Below are positions 24,244 through 32,811 of a stretch of DNA of 64,000 bases, piece by piece; position 1 is the first letter of the stretch, and each line of letters opens with the position of its first letter. The notes under the pieces were generated by a model. That model saw only the letters and a program-made list of their open reading frames with translations, was not told the DNA's origin and did not search any database. The DNA comes from Pedobacter cryoconitis (GTDB lineage Bacteria; Bacteroidota; Bacteroidia; Sphingobacteriales; Sphingobacteriaceae): the NCBI RefSeq assembly GCF_003259615.1, contig NZ_QLLR01000002.1:329711-393710 (forward strand), written 5' to 3'. The position numbers and the translations under genes are program-made.

Positions 24244-26316
24244 ATGCGGATCCGGCAAAACATCAGTATTTTCGGTAAAATTCTGCTCCCATTTTGCATA
24301 GGAATATGGGTTTTGCAGGCAGCAGAGAATACCAAATTAAATTTGCCCATACTCATATTGGCAATTTTCGTCTTTATTTTATCATTAATAATCAATTCTT
24401 TATACAGATTACTTAAAGTTTATAATTACAAGAGGCTGCTGGCAATTTTAATTAACCTGCTCTTTTTCAGCTTAGGATTACTTTGCTATTCTAACGCAAA
24501 TCTGTTTGAAAATCCGAACAACTTTTCCAACCAGCAGGCAGATTTCCTGAAGATTTCCATAGCGGACGAGCCGCAGCAACAGGGCTCGGTTTTAAGATTC
24601 AAAGCCAAGGTCCTTGCCTCCTATACCGGGCATCATAAACAGCGGGCATCTGGCTATTTACTGGTTGCGCTGCCTTCAGATTCAGCGCAGCCAGCCCGGC
24701 TTCATTACGGAGAAAATTACTATATCCCGGCGCACTATAAAGGGATAGCGCCTCCTTATAATCCCGCAGAGTTTGACTTCAGATCCTGGCTGGCTATGCA
24801 AAATATCCGCCACCAGATCTTCCTCCGGCCAGCAGAACTGATCACTGCAAATGCAGCTACAGGAATAGCTTTGATCAGCTTTGCACTGGAACTACGAAAA
24901 CGCCAGGTAGAGCTTTATAGAAACCTGATTAAAGATGACAATGCTTTTGCGGTCGCCTGCACCTTAATCCTAGGCTACCGGGCAGATTTAAGCGCAGAAA
25001 CCTTAACAGCCTATTCAAAAACGGGAACTATTCACGCACTCTCAGTTTCAGGGATGCACGTGGGGATTATTTACCTGGTGCTGAACTGGGCGTTAAGCTG
25101 GATGGACAGGAAAGTCTGGCTAAAATGGAGCAAAGTACTGCTCCTGTTCATCCTGATCTGGGGTTATGCGGTATTAACCGGCTGTTCTGCTTCGGTTTTA
25201 CGTTCTGCAATTATGCTGAGTATATTCATCCTTTCCAGGTCTGTTCAGAACCAGGCAAACAGTTACCAGGTATTATACTTTTCAGCTTTCTGCCTGCTCG
25301 TGTACAATCCTTTTTTCTTGTGGGATGTGGGCTTTCAACTCTCTTACTCTGCAGTACTGGGCTTGATTTATTTACAACCAAAATTAGAACGGCTCCTGAG
25401 TTTCCAATCGTTTTGGTTAAGAAAGCTCTGGAGTTTGATTTGCCTTTCCATTGCAGCGCAACTCTTGACTTTCCCGCTGAGCAGTTATTATTTTCACCAG
25501 TTCCCTGTATATTTTATGGTAAGCAACTTGTTCATTGTACTTCCAGTTACACTTTTGATGTACATAGGTATGCTACTCTTATTGTTCCGCTTATACTGGA
25601 TAGCCCCGCTGTTTGAGTGGCTGATTATTTTCATGAACCGCGGACTGGAAAAAATTGCAGCTCTCCCCTACTCCAATATCAATATGATCTGGTTTACAAA
25701 AACTGAGCTCATTTTACTTTGCCTGTTCCTGCTGCTGCTCTGCATTGCGCTGCAACAAAAGAACAAATACTATCTTCTGCTTTCGGTATTGGTTTCAGCC
25801 TATTTTCAAGCGTTGCTTGTCAAGGATGAACTCGATGCTGCAAGACAACAAAAGATCATCCCTTTTATTTTAAACAAAAATTATGCGGTCGCTTTTATCA
25901 GTTCCGATCAGGCCATTCTGGTGACTGATTTACAACCGGGCGACCAGGCTTTTAAATTCCATATTCAGCCTGCACTGGATCAATTGAAGATCCGGGAAAC
26001 CACCTGTTTGAAATGGAAGGAAAATTGCACCACAAAAAATCTTCAGATCAGGGATCATCAACTCGTTTTCAGGAATTTCAGGGTATTATTACTGGATAGT
26101 GCTTTCAATAACCAGAGTATTAAAGGAAAACCAGTCTTTGATGCCATCTGGGTCCATGGGGAACCGCAGGTAACAATAGAGGGGCTGAGAACAGCTGTCG
26201 CTTTCCAGAAAATATGGATAGATGCAACCAATAGGAATTACACCATTCAGGGCTACCAGAAAGATACTACAAAATTTAGCAAATCAACGCTGGTTTTAAA
26301 ACCCGGGTTCCGCTAG
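24244..26316 (+). CDS. comEC: ComEC/Rec2-family DNA-transport channel protein
   Basis: Inner-membrane channel that passes single-stranded DNA into the cytoplasm in natural transformation. 690 aa. Several N-terminal TM helices and a DUF4131-like domain (about 30-195) include the segment YNPAEFDFRSWLA. The competence domain (about 225-500) has HALSVSGMHVGI, the hallmark of the family, and many TM helices. The C-terminal ~150 residues lack the HxHxDH metallo-beta-lactamase motif, so there is no obvious nuclease domain. The protein starts at the base after the stop of the HhH/barrel gene. Competence is not proved by the gene's presence. Confidence 0.9.
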   Translation: MRIRQNISIFGKILLPFCIGIWVLQAAENTKLNLPILILAIFVFILSLIINSLYRLLKVYNYKRLLAILINLLFFSLGLLCYSNANLFENPNNFSNQQADFLKISIADEPQQQGSVLRFKAKVLASYTGHHKQRASGYLLVALPSDSAQPARLHYGENYYIPAHYKGIAPPYNPAEFDFRSWLAMQNIRHQIFLRPAELITANAATGIALISFALELRKRQVELYRNLIKDDNAFAVACTLILGYRADLSAETLTAYSKTGTIHALSVSGMHVGIIYLVLNWALSWMDRKVWLKWSKVLLLFILIWGYAVLTGCSASVLRSAIMLSIFILSRSVQNQANSYQVLYFSAFCLLVYNPFFLWDVGFQLSYSAVLGLIYLQPKLERLLSFQSFWLRKLWSLICLSIAAQLLTFPLSSYYFHQFPVYFMVSNLFIVLPVTLLMYIGMLLLLFRLYWIAPLFEWLIIFMNRGLEKIAALPYSNINMIWFTKTELILLCLFLLLLCIALQQKNKYYLLLSVLVSAYFQALLVKDELDAARQQKIIPFILNKNYAVAFISSDQAILVTDLQPGDQAFKFHIQPALDQLKIRETTCLKWKENCTTKNLQIRDHQLVFRNFRVLLLDSAFNNQSIKGKPVFDAIWVHGEPQVTIEGLRTAVAFQKIWIDATNRNYTIQGYQKDTTKFSKSTLVLKPGFR

Positions 26317-26525
26317 CCCACAGGATTCATAATTTTAAACTGCTCAATCCAGCCCTGTTCAAAATTACTATCCTGATATTTAGCTCCAAATTCTTCTGGC
26401 GTATACCACATCGCGGTATCCGGCTCATAGATCCAGCAATTTTGACGCAGTGCTTCCTTAATAAGTACAATCACGTCGATAAAATGCCCTTGCTGTTGTT
26501 GTTCATTAGTGAATGAATCCATCAT
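26313..26525 (-). CDS. Small hypothetical protein (70 aa)
   Basis: Acidic and aromatic 70-residue protein, no signal peptide and no TM helix. The C-terminal half, AMWYTPEEFGAKY then EQGWIEQFKIMNPV, looks like a compact fold, and it could be a small conserved cytosolic protein. It overlaps the comEC stop by 4 bp tail to tail and lies 7 bp downstream of another small minus-strand gene. The start could be either of the two leading Met codons. I do not recognise the family. Confidence 0.55.
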   Translation of the reverse strand: MMDSFTNEQQQQGHFIDVIVLIKEALRQNCWIYEPDTAMWYTPEEFGAKYQDSNFEQGWIEQFKIMNPVG

Positions 26526-26532
26526 AGTTTTT

Positions 26533-26871
26533 TTAGGTCATCTTAGTGGTGCTCACAAAGTAATCCTTTGCAATAGTGCCGAATAGAATAAAAACAAACC
26601 TGAATTTATAAGATTTAACACCAAACTGAATTAAAAACTGAACCAGATAAGGTTCTATGGCCTGTAAGAATACATTGCAGTAATCACCCGGCTGATTGAC
26701 GATTTGCTTGGTCCTGTATCCTTCACTGAGTTTGTTCAGGTTAACTTTTACAGAACTATCTTCATCGACATTAAAGAAATCTCCGGCTGTAACCGACCAG
26801 CTTGAAGATTGACTGTTTTGCACCCATTGGTTCAGGTGATTGTTCAATTGTTTATTAAATTCTTTTTCCAT
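26533..26871 (-). CDS. Hypothetical protein (112 aa)
   Basis: No signal peptide. The first half is polar (QLNNHLNQWVQNSQSSSW, then GDFFNVDEDSSVKVNL); the second half is more hydrophobic (FLQAIEPYLVQFLIQFGV, then FRFVFILFGTIAK) and may hold an amphipathic or membrane-associated helix. No recognised domain. Probably cotranscribed with the 70-aa gene 7 bp downstream. A minus-strand TAATTTTG lies at 26879-26886, so close to the ATG that a nearly leaderless transcript is possible. Confidence 0.55.
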   Translation of the reverse strand: MEKEFNKQLNNHLNQWVQNSQSSSWSVTAGDFFNVDEDSSVKVNLNKLSEGYRTKQIVNQPGDYCNVFLQAIEPYLVQFLIQFGVKSYKFRFVFILFGTIAKDYFVSTTKMT

Positions 26872-27030
26872 AGCACAACAAAATTATGCTAATATTTTTA
26901 GTAAAACAAATAGAATTGAAAGTTTTTGCAGTAAATAACTTAAGCTGATTTATTTATCAGCAGCTGAAATATACCGTTTCTTTGCATTATTTTTTATTTA
27001 CTTTTGAATAAAATAAGCCTCCTATTCTAC

Positions 27031-27810
27031 ATGACATCACCCCTGGTATTATACACAGTAGCTGACCGTATCGCTACGATCTCACTGAACCGCCCTGATA
27101 AACGCAATGCTTTTAGCCCGGAACTGGTTAGTTCTTTAACGGAGACTTTATTACAAGCATCTGATGACGAAGAAGTAAAAGTGATCATTTTAAAGGCCAT
27201 TGGCCCGGTTTTCAGTGCTGGTGCTGACCTTGCTTACCTACAGCAGTTACAAAACAACACCCATGAAGAGAATGTTCAGGATAGCGAAAATCTGAAGACA
27301 TTATTCACAACAATCTATTATTTACCAAAGGTGGTCATTGCACAGGTTGAAGGACATGCTATTGCTGGCGGATGTGGGCTGGCAACGGTTTGTGACGTTA
27401 CTTTCGCTGTTCCTGAAGCTAATTTCGGCTATACAGAAGTAAAACTTGGTTTCGTTCCCGCAATCGTTTCTTGCTTTCTGATGCGTAAAACCAGCGAAAC
27501 AATTGCCAAAAAGATACTGCTGACAGGCGATTTATTCTCTGCAGCGGAAGCACTGGCCTATAATTTGATTACTTATGTAACAAATAAGGATGAAATTAGT
27601 CAGAAGGTACAGGATTTTGCGCAAAAGCTTTGCAATGAAACCTCCGGAAATGCCTTGATGGTCACTAAACAGCTTATTGGTCAGACTACTAATCCTGAAC
27701 TGGAAAAGAGCCTGAATTTAGCGGTACAAATTAATGCAAGAGTCAGGGAGAGTGATGCCTTTAAGAAAGGGATAGCCTCGTTTCTCAGCAAGGAAAAAAT
27801 TAAATGGTAA
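27031..27810 (+). CDS. Enoyl-CoA hydratase/isomerase family protein
   Basis: Crotonase-fold enzyme acting on acyl-CoA thioesters, probably in fatty or amino acid breakdown. 259 aa from the ATG at 27031. A TTG 27 bp upstream in frame is rejected because homologous N-termini begin with a short strand like LVLYTVADRIATISLNRPDKRNAF. The oxyanion-hole segments are FSAGADLAYL and EGHAIAGGCGLA. The position of the usual catalytic Glu pair is only partly visible (EANFGYTEVKLG). The substrate cannot be assigned. Separated from neighbours by good spacing; no operon partner is obvious. Confidence 0.85.
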   Translation: MTSPLVLYTVADRIATISLNRPDKRNAFSPELVSSLTETLLQASDDEEVKVIILKAIGPVFSAGADLAYLQQLQNNTHEENVQDSENLKTLFTTIYYLPKVVIAQVEGHAIAGGCGLATVCDVTFAVPEANFGYTEVKLGFVPAIVSCFLMRKTSETIAKKILLTGDLFSAAEALAYNLITYVTNKDEISQKVQDFAQKLCNETSGNALMVTKQLIGQTTNPELEKSLNLAVQINARVRESDAFKKGIASFLSKEKIKW

Positions 27811-27830
27811 ACTATTAAAAACTAAAAAAT

Positions 27831-28502
27831 ATGTTAAAGTCGATTAAAACAAGTGTACTAGCTGTCATATTAATCAGCACAGCTGTGATAGCACATGCAC
27901 AGAAAAAAGTAAATGAGGGTACACTGACCTATGGTATTACTTATGAGCTGACTGCAGAACAGCAGTCTATGGCTTCACAGTTACCTGCAGAGACTAAATT
28001 AAAATTCAATGGAAACCTGTTAAAAATAGAAATGCAGCAAGGACCTGCAAAAATCACTATTATTTCGGACGGTGTTCAGAAAAACGGATTGGTATTAGTT
28101 GATGTACCTCCTATCCAAAAACAATATGCAGTAAAAACTACAAAAGAGGAAAGTGAGCAGACTATGGGCAAACCTCCTGTTTTAAGTGATTTCAAAGCTA
28201 CTGGTGAGAAATTAAAAATAGGAAACTATAACACAGAGAAATATACTTACAAGGATGATAAAGGTGCTGCTTTTGAGCTATGGGCAACGAATGATATTCA
28301 ATTGCCGGAAGGAATCATTGGCGAAGAATTCAAAGCTTTAAAAGGTACGCCTATCAAATTTACACGTGTACAAAACGGCGTGAAAGCAGTTTTAACGATC
28401 ACTTCGGTGGCTGAAGATAAAGTTGGCCCAATTACATTAGATGTTCCTGCAGCTTATGAAGTAACTACAATGGATGCTTTAAGAGCAATGGGTGGTCAAT
28501 AA
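27831..28502 (+). CDS. Secreted protein of unknown function (DUF4412-like)
   Basis: 223 aa. A signal peptide (about 1-23, ending AHAQ) precedes a beta-rich mature part that begins with GTLTYGITYEL, a common N-terminus of Bacteroidota GLPGLI/DUF4412-like proteins. There are no Cys residues or catalytic motifs. It follows the enoyl-CoA hydratase gene by 20 bp and may be cotranscribed. A strong terminator follows at 28521. The function is unknown. Confidence 0.7.
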   Translation: MLKSIKTSVLAVILISTAVIAHAQKKVNEGTLTYGITYELTAEQQSMASQLPAETKLKFNGNLLKIEMQQGPAKITIISDGVQKNGLVLVDVPPIQKQYAVKTTKEESEQTMGKPPVLSDFKATGEKLKIGNYNTEKYTYKDDKGAAFELWATNDIQLPEGIIGEEFKALKGTPIKFTRVQNGVKAVLTITSVAEDKVGPITLDVPAAYEVTTMDALRAMGGQ

Positions 28503-28520
28503 CACTTCAAAATAAATAAC

Positions 28521-28567
28521 AGGCCCTCTGATGAAGCATTTTAATGCGGATCAGAGGGCCTTTGTAT
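28521..28567 (+). terminator. Strong terminator after the DUF4412-like gene
   Basis: A 12-bp perfect stem (28521-28532 with 28550-28561) with an inner 5-bp stem (GCATT/AATGC) and a short T-rich tail. Confidence 0.8.
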
Positions 28568-28583
28568 TTTAATAGCGATGTAC

Positions 28584-28614
28584 TTTAAAGGAAACAAACA
28601 ATGTATTACATTTG
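28584..28614 (+). promoter_or_regulatory. Candidate promoter for the S9 peptidase gene
   Basis: TACATTTG at 28607-28614 matches TAnnTTTG; a TTTA at 28584-28587 lies 19 bp upstream as a degenerate -33 element. The ATG is 55 bp downstream. Confidence 0.5.
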
Positions 28615-28669
28615 AATTGCCGGAAAGATCAGAAAGCCAGCAAAAAAAGTAATTAAACCACTCAATCAA

Positions 28670-30853
28670 ATGGAGCGAAAACTCATTATTTTAAAATTGT
28701 CTATTGCCCTGTTTATCACATCCTTCGCTGTTCCGGCAGCCAATGCTCAATATAAAAAAGAAGGAATCAACTGGACGAAAGATGGGAATGGCTATTACCA
28801 GAATTCCTATATGGGAATTGATGTAGTTACCTTACCTAAAAGTGAAACTAAAACCTTAATCAGCAGCGCACTACTTACTCCATCGGGCCAGAATCAGCCT
28901 TTGCAAATTAAAGATTTTGCACTTTCTGCAGACGGAACCAAAGCGCTGATTTATACCAACAGCAAAAAAGTATGGCGTTATGAAACCAGGGGAGATTACT
29001 GGCTGGCCGACCTGACTACCAATAAACTGGTACAAATCGGAAAAGATAAACCGGCTTCTTCTCTGATGTTTGCCAAGTTATCTCCGGATGCAAGCAAAGT
29101 TGCTTATGTCAGCGGCCATAATATCTATGTCGAAGACCTGAAAACCGGGACCAGTAAAGCGCTGACCACAGATGGTACAGCCAGACTGATCAATGGAACG
29201 TTTGATTGGGTATATGAAGAAGAATTCGATTGCAGAGACGGTTTCAAATGGAGCCCTGACGGAGCTTCTATTGCTTATTGGCAGATTGATGCTAAAAAGA
29301 TCAAAAACTTTCTCATGATCAACAATACGGATTCTATTTATCCTTATACCGTACCCGTGGAGTACCCTATCGTTGGAGAAGATCCTTCGTCTTGTAAAAT
29401 TGGTATAGTCAATGTAAGCACTGCACAAACTACATGGTTAAAAGTACCTGGTGATGCGATACAGAATTATATCCCGAGAATGGATTGGGTACCGAATACA
29501 AACGACGTAATTTTACAGCAACTAAACAGAGAACAAAATACCAGCCGTGTATTTGTTGCCAATACGCAATCAGGCTCGGTAAATAACATTTATACAGAAA
29601 CTGATAAAGCCTGGATTGATGCTGCTCCGGAATGGCAATGGATTAACAATGGAAAAGAGTTTATCTGGCCAAGTGAAAAGGACGGATGGCGACACCTTTA
29701 CCGGATTAGTAAAGATGGTAAAAAACAAACGCTGATTACTAAAGGTAATTATGATGTTATTGAAAGCAGCCTGGTAGACGAGAAGAATAACACAGTTTAT
29801 TTCCTGGCATCACCAGCAAATGCGACACAAAAATATTTGTACAAAACAAAACTGGATGGTAAAGGCCAGTTAGATCAGGTTACTCCTTCTGTTTTCCCCG
29901 GAACACATGAATATGATATTTCCCCAAACGGAATTTTTGCCAAACACACTTATCAGAGTGCAAACATAGCGCCTATCAGCGAATGGATGAAACTGGATTC
30001 GGGTAATCCTTTCACGATGGAAGGAAGCCTGACTAACCAGATGGCAAGAATCCGCCAGCCGAAAAACAAAGTAGAGTTTTTCAAAATCAAAACTGAAGAC
30101 GGCGTAGAGTTGGATGGCATGATGAAAAAACCAGATAATTTTGACCAGACTAAGAAATATCCGGTTTTATTTTATGTTTATGGTGAGCCAGGTGCACAAA
30201 CAGTATTGGATACCTATGGAGTCGGTAATAATTTCTTATACGAAGGAAATATGTTTCAAGATGGCTACATCTATATTTCTATTGAAAACAGAGGCACACC
30301 AGCGCCTAAAGGACGTGAATTCCGTAAATCTATCTACAAAAATATCGGCGTTTTAAATATCCATGACCAGGCAATGGCTGCAAAAAAGATTATAGAATGG
30401 CCTTTTGTAGATAAAAACAGAGTTGCAGTATGGGGATGGAGCGGAGGCGGTTCATCAACACTGAACCTGATGTTCCAGTATCCTGAAATTTACAAAACCG
30501 GTATTGCTATTGCAGCAGTGGGCAATCAGCTTACTTATGATAATGTTTATCAGGAACGTTATATGGGTTCTCCATTAAAAACCAAGGAAGCTTATATTAA
30601 AGGTTCACCGATTACCAATGCCAAAAACTTACAAGGAAATTTATTATATATCCATGGAACAGGTGATGACAATGTACATTATCAAAATGCAGAAATGCTG
30701 ATCAATGAACTTATTAAGTACAACAAAGTATTTCAGATGATGTCATACCCGAACCGTACACATGATATTTCTGAAGGTGATGGGACCAGGCAACATCTTT
30801 CTAAAACTTATACGAAGTTCCTGCAAACTTACTGTCCTCCGGGAGGTAAATAA
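28670..30853 (+). CDS. Secreted dipeptidyl-peptidase IV-type S9 peptidase
   Basis: Serine peptidase that releases dipeptides from peptide N-termini (often X-Pro). 727 aa. A signal peptide (about 1-26, ending AANAQ) precedes a beta-propeller domain (about 60-470) with repeated blade strands such as WSPDGASIAYWQID. The EE motif that anchors the substrate amino terminus is visible as DWVYEEEF (about 183-190). The C-terminal alpha/beta-hydrolase domain has the triad S591 (GWSGGG), D666 (GTGDDNVHY) and H698 (NRTHDI). It is a complete active-looking enzyme, probably periplasmic, and a terminator follows it. Confidence 0.93.
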   Translation: MERKLIILKLSIALFITSFAVPAANAQYKKEGINWTKDGNGYYQNSYMGIDVVTLPKSETKTLISSALLTPSGQNQPLQIKDFALSADGTKALIYTNSKKVWRYETRGDYWLADLTTNKLVQIGKDKPASSLMFAKLSPDASKVAYVSGHNIYVEDLKTGTSKALTTDGTARLINGTFDWVYEEEFDCRDGFKWSPDGASIAYWQIDAKKIKNFLMINNTDSIYPYTVPVEYPIVGEDPSSCKIGIVNVSTAQTTWLKVPGDAIQNYIPRMDWVPNTNDVILQQLNREQNTSRVFVANTQSGSVNNIYTETDKAWIDAAPEWQWINNGKEFIWPSEKDGWRHLYRISKDGKKQTLITKGNYDVIESSLVDEKNNTVYFLASPANATQKYLYKTKLDGKGQLDQVTPSVFPGTHEYDISPNGIFAKHTYQSANIAPISEWMKLDSGNPFTMEGSLTNQMARIRQPKNKVEFFKIKTEDGVELDGMMKKPDNFDQTKKYPVLFYVYGEPGAQTVLDTYGVGNNFLYEGNMFQDGYIYISIENRGTPAPKGREFRKSIYKNIGVLNIHDQAMAAKKIIEWPFVDKNRVAVWGWSGGGSSTLNLMFQYPEIYKTGIAIAAVGNQLTYDNVYQERYMGSPLKTKEAYIKGSPITNAKNLQGNLLYIHGTGDDNVHYQNAEMLINELIKYNKVFQMMSYPNRTHDISEGDGTRQHLSKTYTKFLQTYCPPGGK

Positions 30854-30872
30854 ACCAGTCTTTTAATTTTAG

Positions 30873-30910
30873 AGCCCCTTATTTGTTTAACAGATAAGGG
30901 GCTTTTATTT
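30873..30910 (+). terminator. Terminator after the S9 peptidase gene
   Basis: A 10-bp stem (30873-30882 with 30894-30903), an 11-base loop and a T-rich tail. It may also act on the convergent SDR gene. Confidence 0.78.
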
Positions 30911-30911
30911 T

Positions 30912-31688
30912 TTATGCACCCTGCCCGATATTGATCATTAATCCTCCGTCCATCACATAAGTACTTCCGGTCACATAATTCGCTTCTTCGGAAGCCAAAA
31001 ATAGAGCCAGGTAAGCAATTTCTTCTGGTCTGCCTGCTCTGCCCAGTGGAATATGCTGCTCTGCTTTTTCTCTGATTTTTGGATCATCAACAGCTTTCTG
31101 ATTCATTGCAGTCAAAATCATACCTGGTGCTATATTATTGACATTAATTCCAAATTTACCGACTTCTAACGCAATGGTGCGCATCAGATTCTTTATGCCA
31201 GCTTTAGAGGCATTGTAATCGCCATTTCCCGGTGCATTGATCTCTTCATGAACGGAAGAAATATTAATAATCTTACCAGGTTTACTTATGCCTTTGCGGT
31301 GCTGAATAAACTTCCTGCTACAGAAAAATGTTCCGTATAGGTTTGTTTTAATAGTCTTGTCAAAAGTTTTTGTATCCATTTCATCAATAGGAATTCCTGA
31401 ACCGTTTACACCTGAATTATTCACCAGAATATCAATTCCTCCAAATTCTTTGATAATTGCCTCCATTTTTGTCTCCACGTCCTGTTCATCACTTACATCA
31501 AATTCAATTAATGAAGCTTTTCCGCCATGCACTTTTACAGCTTTCAGCGCCTCCTGCCCCCTTTCTTCATTGCTATGATAGCAAACCACTACGTTTGCCC
31601 CGTTTTTAGCGAACTCAATCGCAATTGCACGTCCAATTCCAGAGTCTGATCCGGTTACCAATGCAATTTTGTTTTCCAGTTTCTTCAT
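30912..31688 (-). CDS. SDR-family oxidoreductase (glucose 1-dehydrogenase-like)
   Basis: NAD(P)-dependent dehydrogenase of the classical short-chain family. 258 aa. The Rossmann motif TGSDSGIG is at 12-19, NNSG at 90-93, and the catalytic set S144/S145, Y158 and K162 (DYNASKAG). The C-terminus SGSTYVMDGGLM matches the glucose 1-dehydrogenase/3-oxoacyl-reductase branch. Substrate cannot be fixed. It is convergent with the S9 peptidase gene and about 115 bp from the DNA-repair cassette, divergently transcribed from it. Confidence 0.88.
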   Translation of the reverse strand: MKKLENKIALVTGSDSGIGRAIAIEFAKNGANVVVCYHSNEERGQEALKAVKVHGGKASLIEFDVSDEQDVETKMEAIIKEFGGIDILVNNSGVNGSGIPIDEMDTKTFDKTIKTNLYGTFFCSRKFIQHRKGISKPGKIINISSVHEEINAPGNGDYNASKAGIKNLMRTIALEVGKFGINVNNIAPGMILTAMNQKAVDDPKIREKAEQHIPLGRAGRPEEIAYLALFLASEEANYVTGSTYVMDGGLMINIGQGA

Positions 31689-31802
31689 GATCTATAGTTA
31701 TAAGCTGTTCGTGTTTATTAAGGTCAGCCTCCTAAGTAACCACAAAAATCAAGATATGTTTTAGCACTAAAACTTTACAGATAACCATTTGTTGTAACAT
31801 CC

Positions 31803-32810
31803 ATGGCATTAATTTCGTTCACAAATAAGGGTATATTCTGTAAACAGGGAGGTTTTTACATTGATCCCTGGCAGCCCGTAGATCTGGCTGTAACGACTCA
31901 CGGGCACGCAGATCACGTGAAGTTTGGTAATAAAGCATATTTATGCCATGAACTGACTAAACCAGTTTTACTGCATCGTCTGGGTGCAGATTTACCTGTC
32001 CAGACCTTACCTTATTACAAGGAAATCACAATCAATGGTGTTAAATTAAGTCTTTTTCCTGCCGGACATGTGATTGGCTCTGCCCAGGTAAGATTGGAAT
32101 ACAAGGGTGAAATTTGTGTGATTTCCGGAGATTACAAAGTAGAATATGATGGGATCAGCACTGCTTTTGAACCTGTAAAATGCCACACTTTTGTCTCCGA
32201 GAGTACTTTTGGCCTGCCTATTTATAAGTGGCTGCCACAAGAAGAAGTCTTTGGAAAAATAAGAAACTGGGTTTCAGATAACCATGACCAGTTAAAAACG
32301 AGCGTTTTGATTGCTTATAGTTTAGGAAAGGCGCAAAGGCTGATTAAAAATCTTGCTGGTGATCAAAAGATCTATGTGCATCAATCCATTGCCAACTTAA
32401 ATGAAGGCTTTATCAAAGCTGGTGTTGACCTCCCGGAAACGATCAGGATTACGCCTGATCTCAAAAAAGAAGAACTTCAAAAAGGAATAGTAATTGTCCC
32501 TCCTGCGCTTGCAGATGGCAAATGGATGAAGAGTTTAATGAGCGCTTCTACCGGGATTTGTTCCGGGTGGATGCAGGTAAGAGCAGGGCGCAGGTGGCAG
32601 TCTGCCGATGCTGGTTTTGCATTGAGCGACCACGCAGACTGGCCAGGCTTATTAACTGCGATCAAAGCTACAGAAGCTGAAAAGGTATTTGTAACCCATG
32701 GGTTTGTGTCTACATTTTCCAGATACCTTAATGAAATTGGAATAGAAGCAGAAGAAGTAACTACACGCTACGGAAGCGAAGAAGACGAAGAAATCATAAA
32801 AGAAGCATAA
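31803..32810 (+). CDS. Ligase-associated MBL-fold DNA exonuclease
   Basis: Metallo-beta-lactamase/beta-CASP-type nuclease of the ligase-associated DNA repair cassette. 335 aa. The HxHxDH motif is present as HGHADH (H33, H35, D37, H38), and a late SDHADW segment supplies further ligands. Other family features are the GHVIGSAQ loop and the SGDYKVEYDG strand. It is the first gene of a four-gene run, and the DNA ligase start codon follows its stop by 1 bp. Family name corresponds to the ligase-associated exonuclease TIGR model. Exonuclease polarity on DNA ends is not deducible from sequence. Confidence 0.9.
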   Translation: MALISFTNKGIFCKQGGFYIDPWQPVDLAVTTHGHADHVKFGNKAYLCHELTKPVLLHRLGADLPVQTLPYYKEITINGVKLSLFPAGHVIGSAQVRLEYKGEICVISGDYKVEYDGISTAFEPVKCHTFVSESTFGLPIYKWLPQEEVFGKIRNWVSDNHDQLKTSVLIAYSLGKAQRLIKNLAGDQKIYVHQSIANLNEGFIKAGVDLPETIRITPDLKKEELQKGIVIVPPALADGKWMKSLMSASTGICSGWMQVRAGRRWQSADAGFALSDHADWPGLLTAIKATEAEKVFVTHGFVSTFSRYLNEIGIEAEEVTTRYGSEEDEEIIKEA

Positions 32811-32811
32811 T

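Noticed and set aside
26944..26961. GCTGAT-TTATTT-ATCAGC inverted repeat upstream of the enoyl-CoA hydratase
   Set aside because: Six-bp arms in AT-rich DNA with no U-tract and no position relative to a promoter; likely chance.
27004..27030. TTG start extending the enoyl-CoA hydratase by 9 residues
   Set aside because: The ATG at 27031 gives the standard crotonase N-terminus; the extension lacks conservation-like features.
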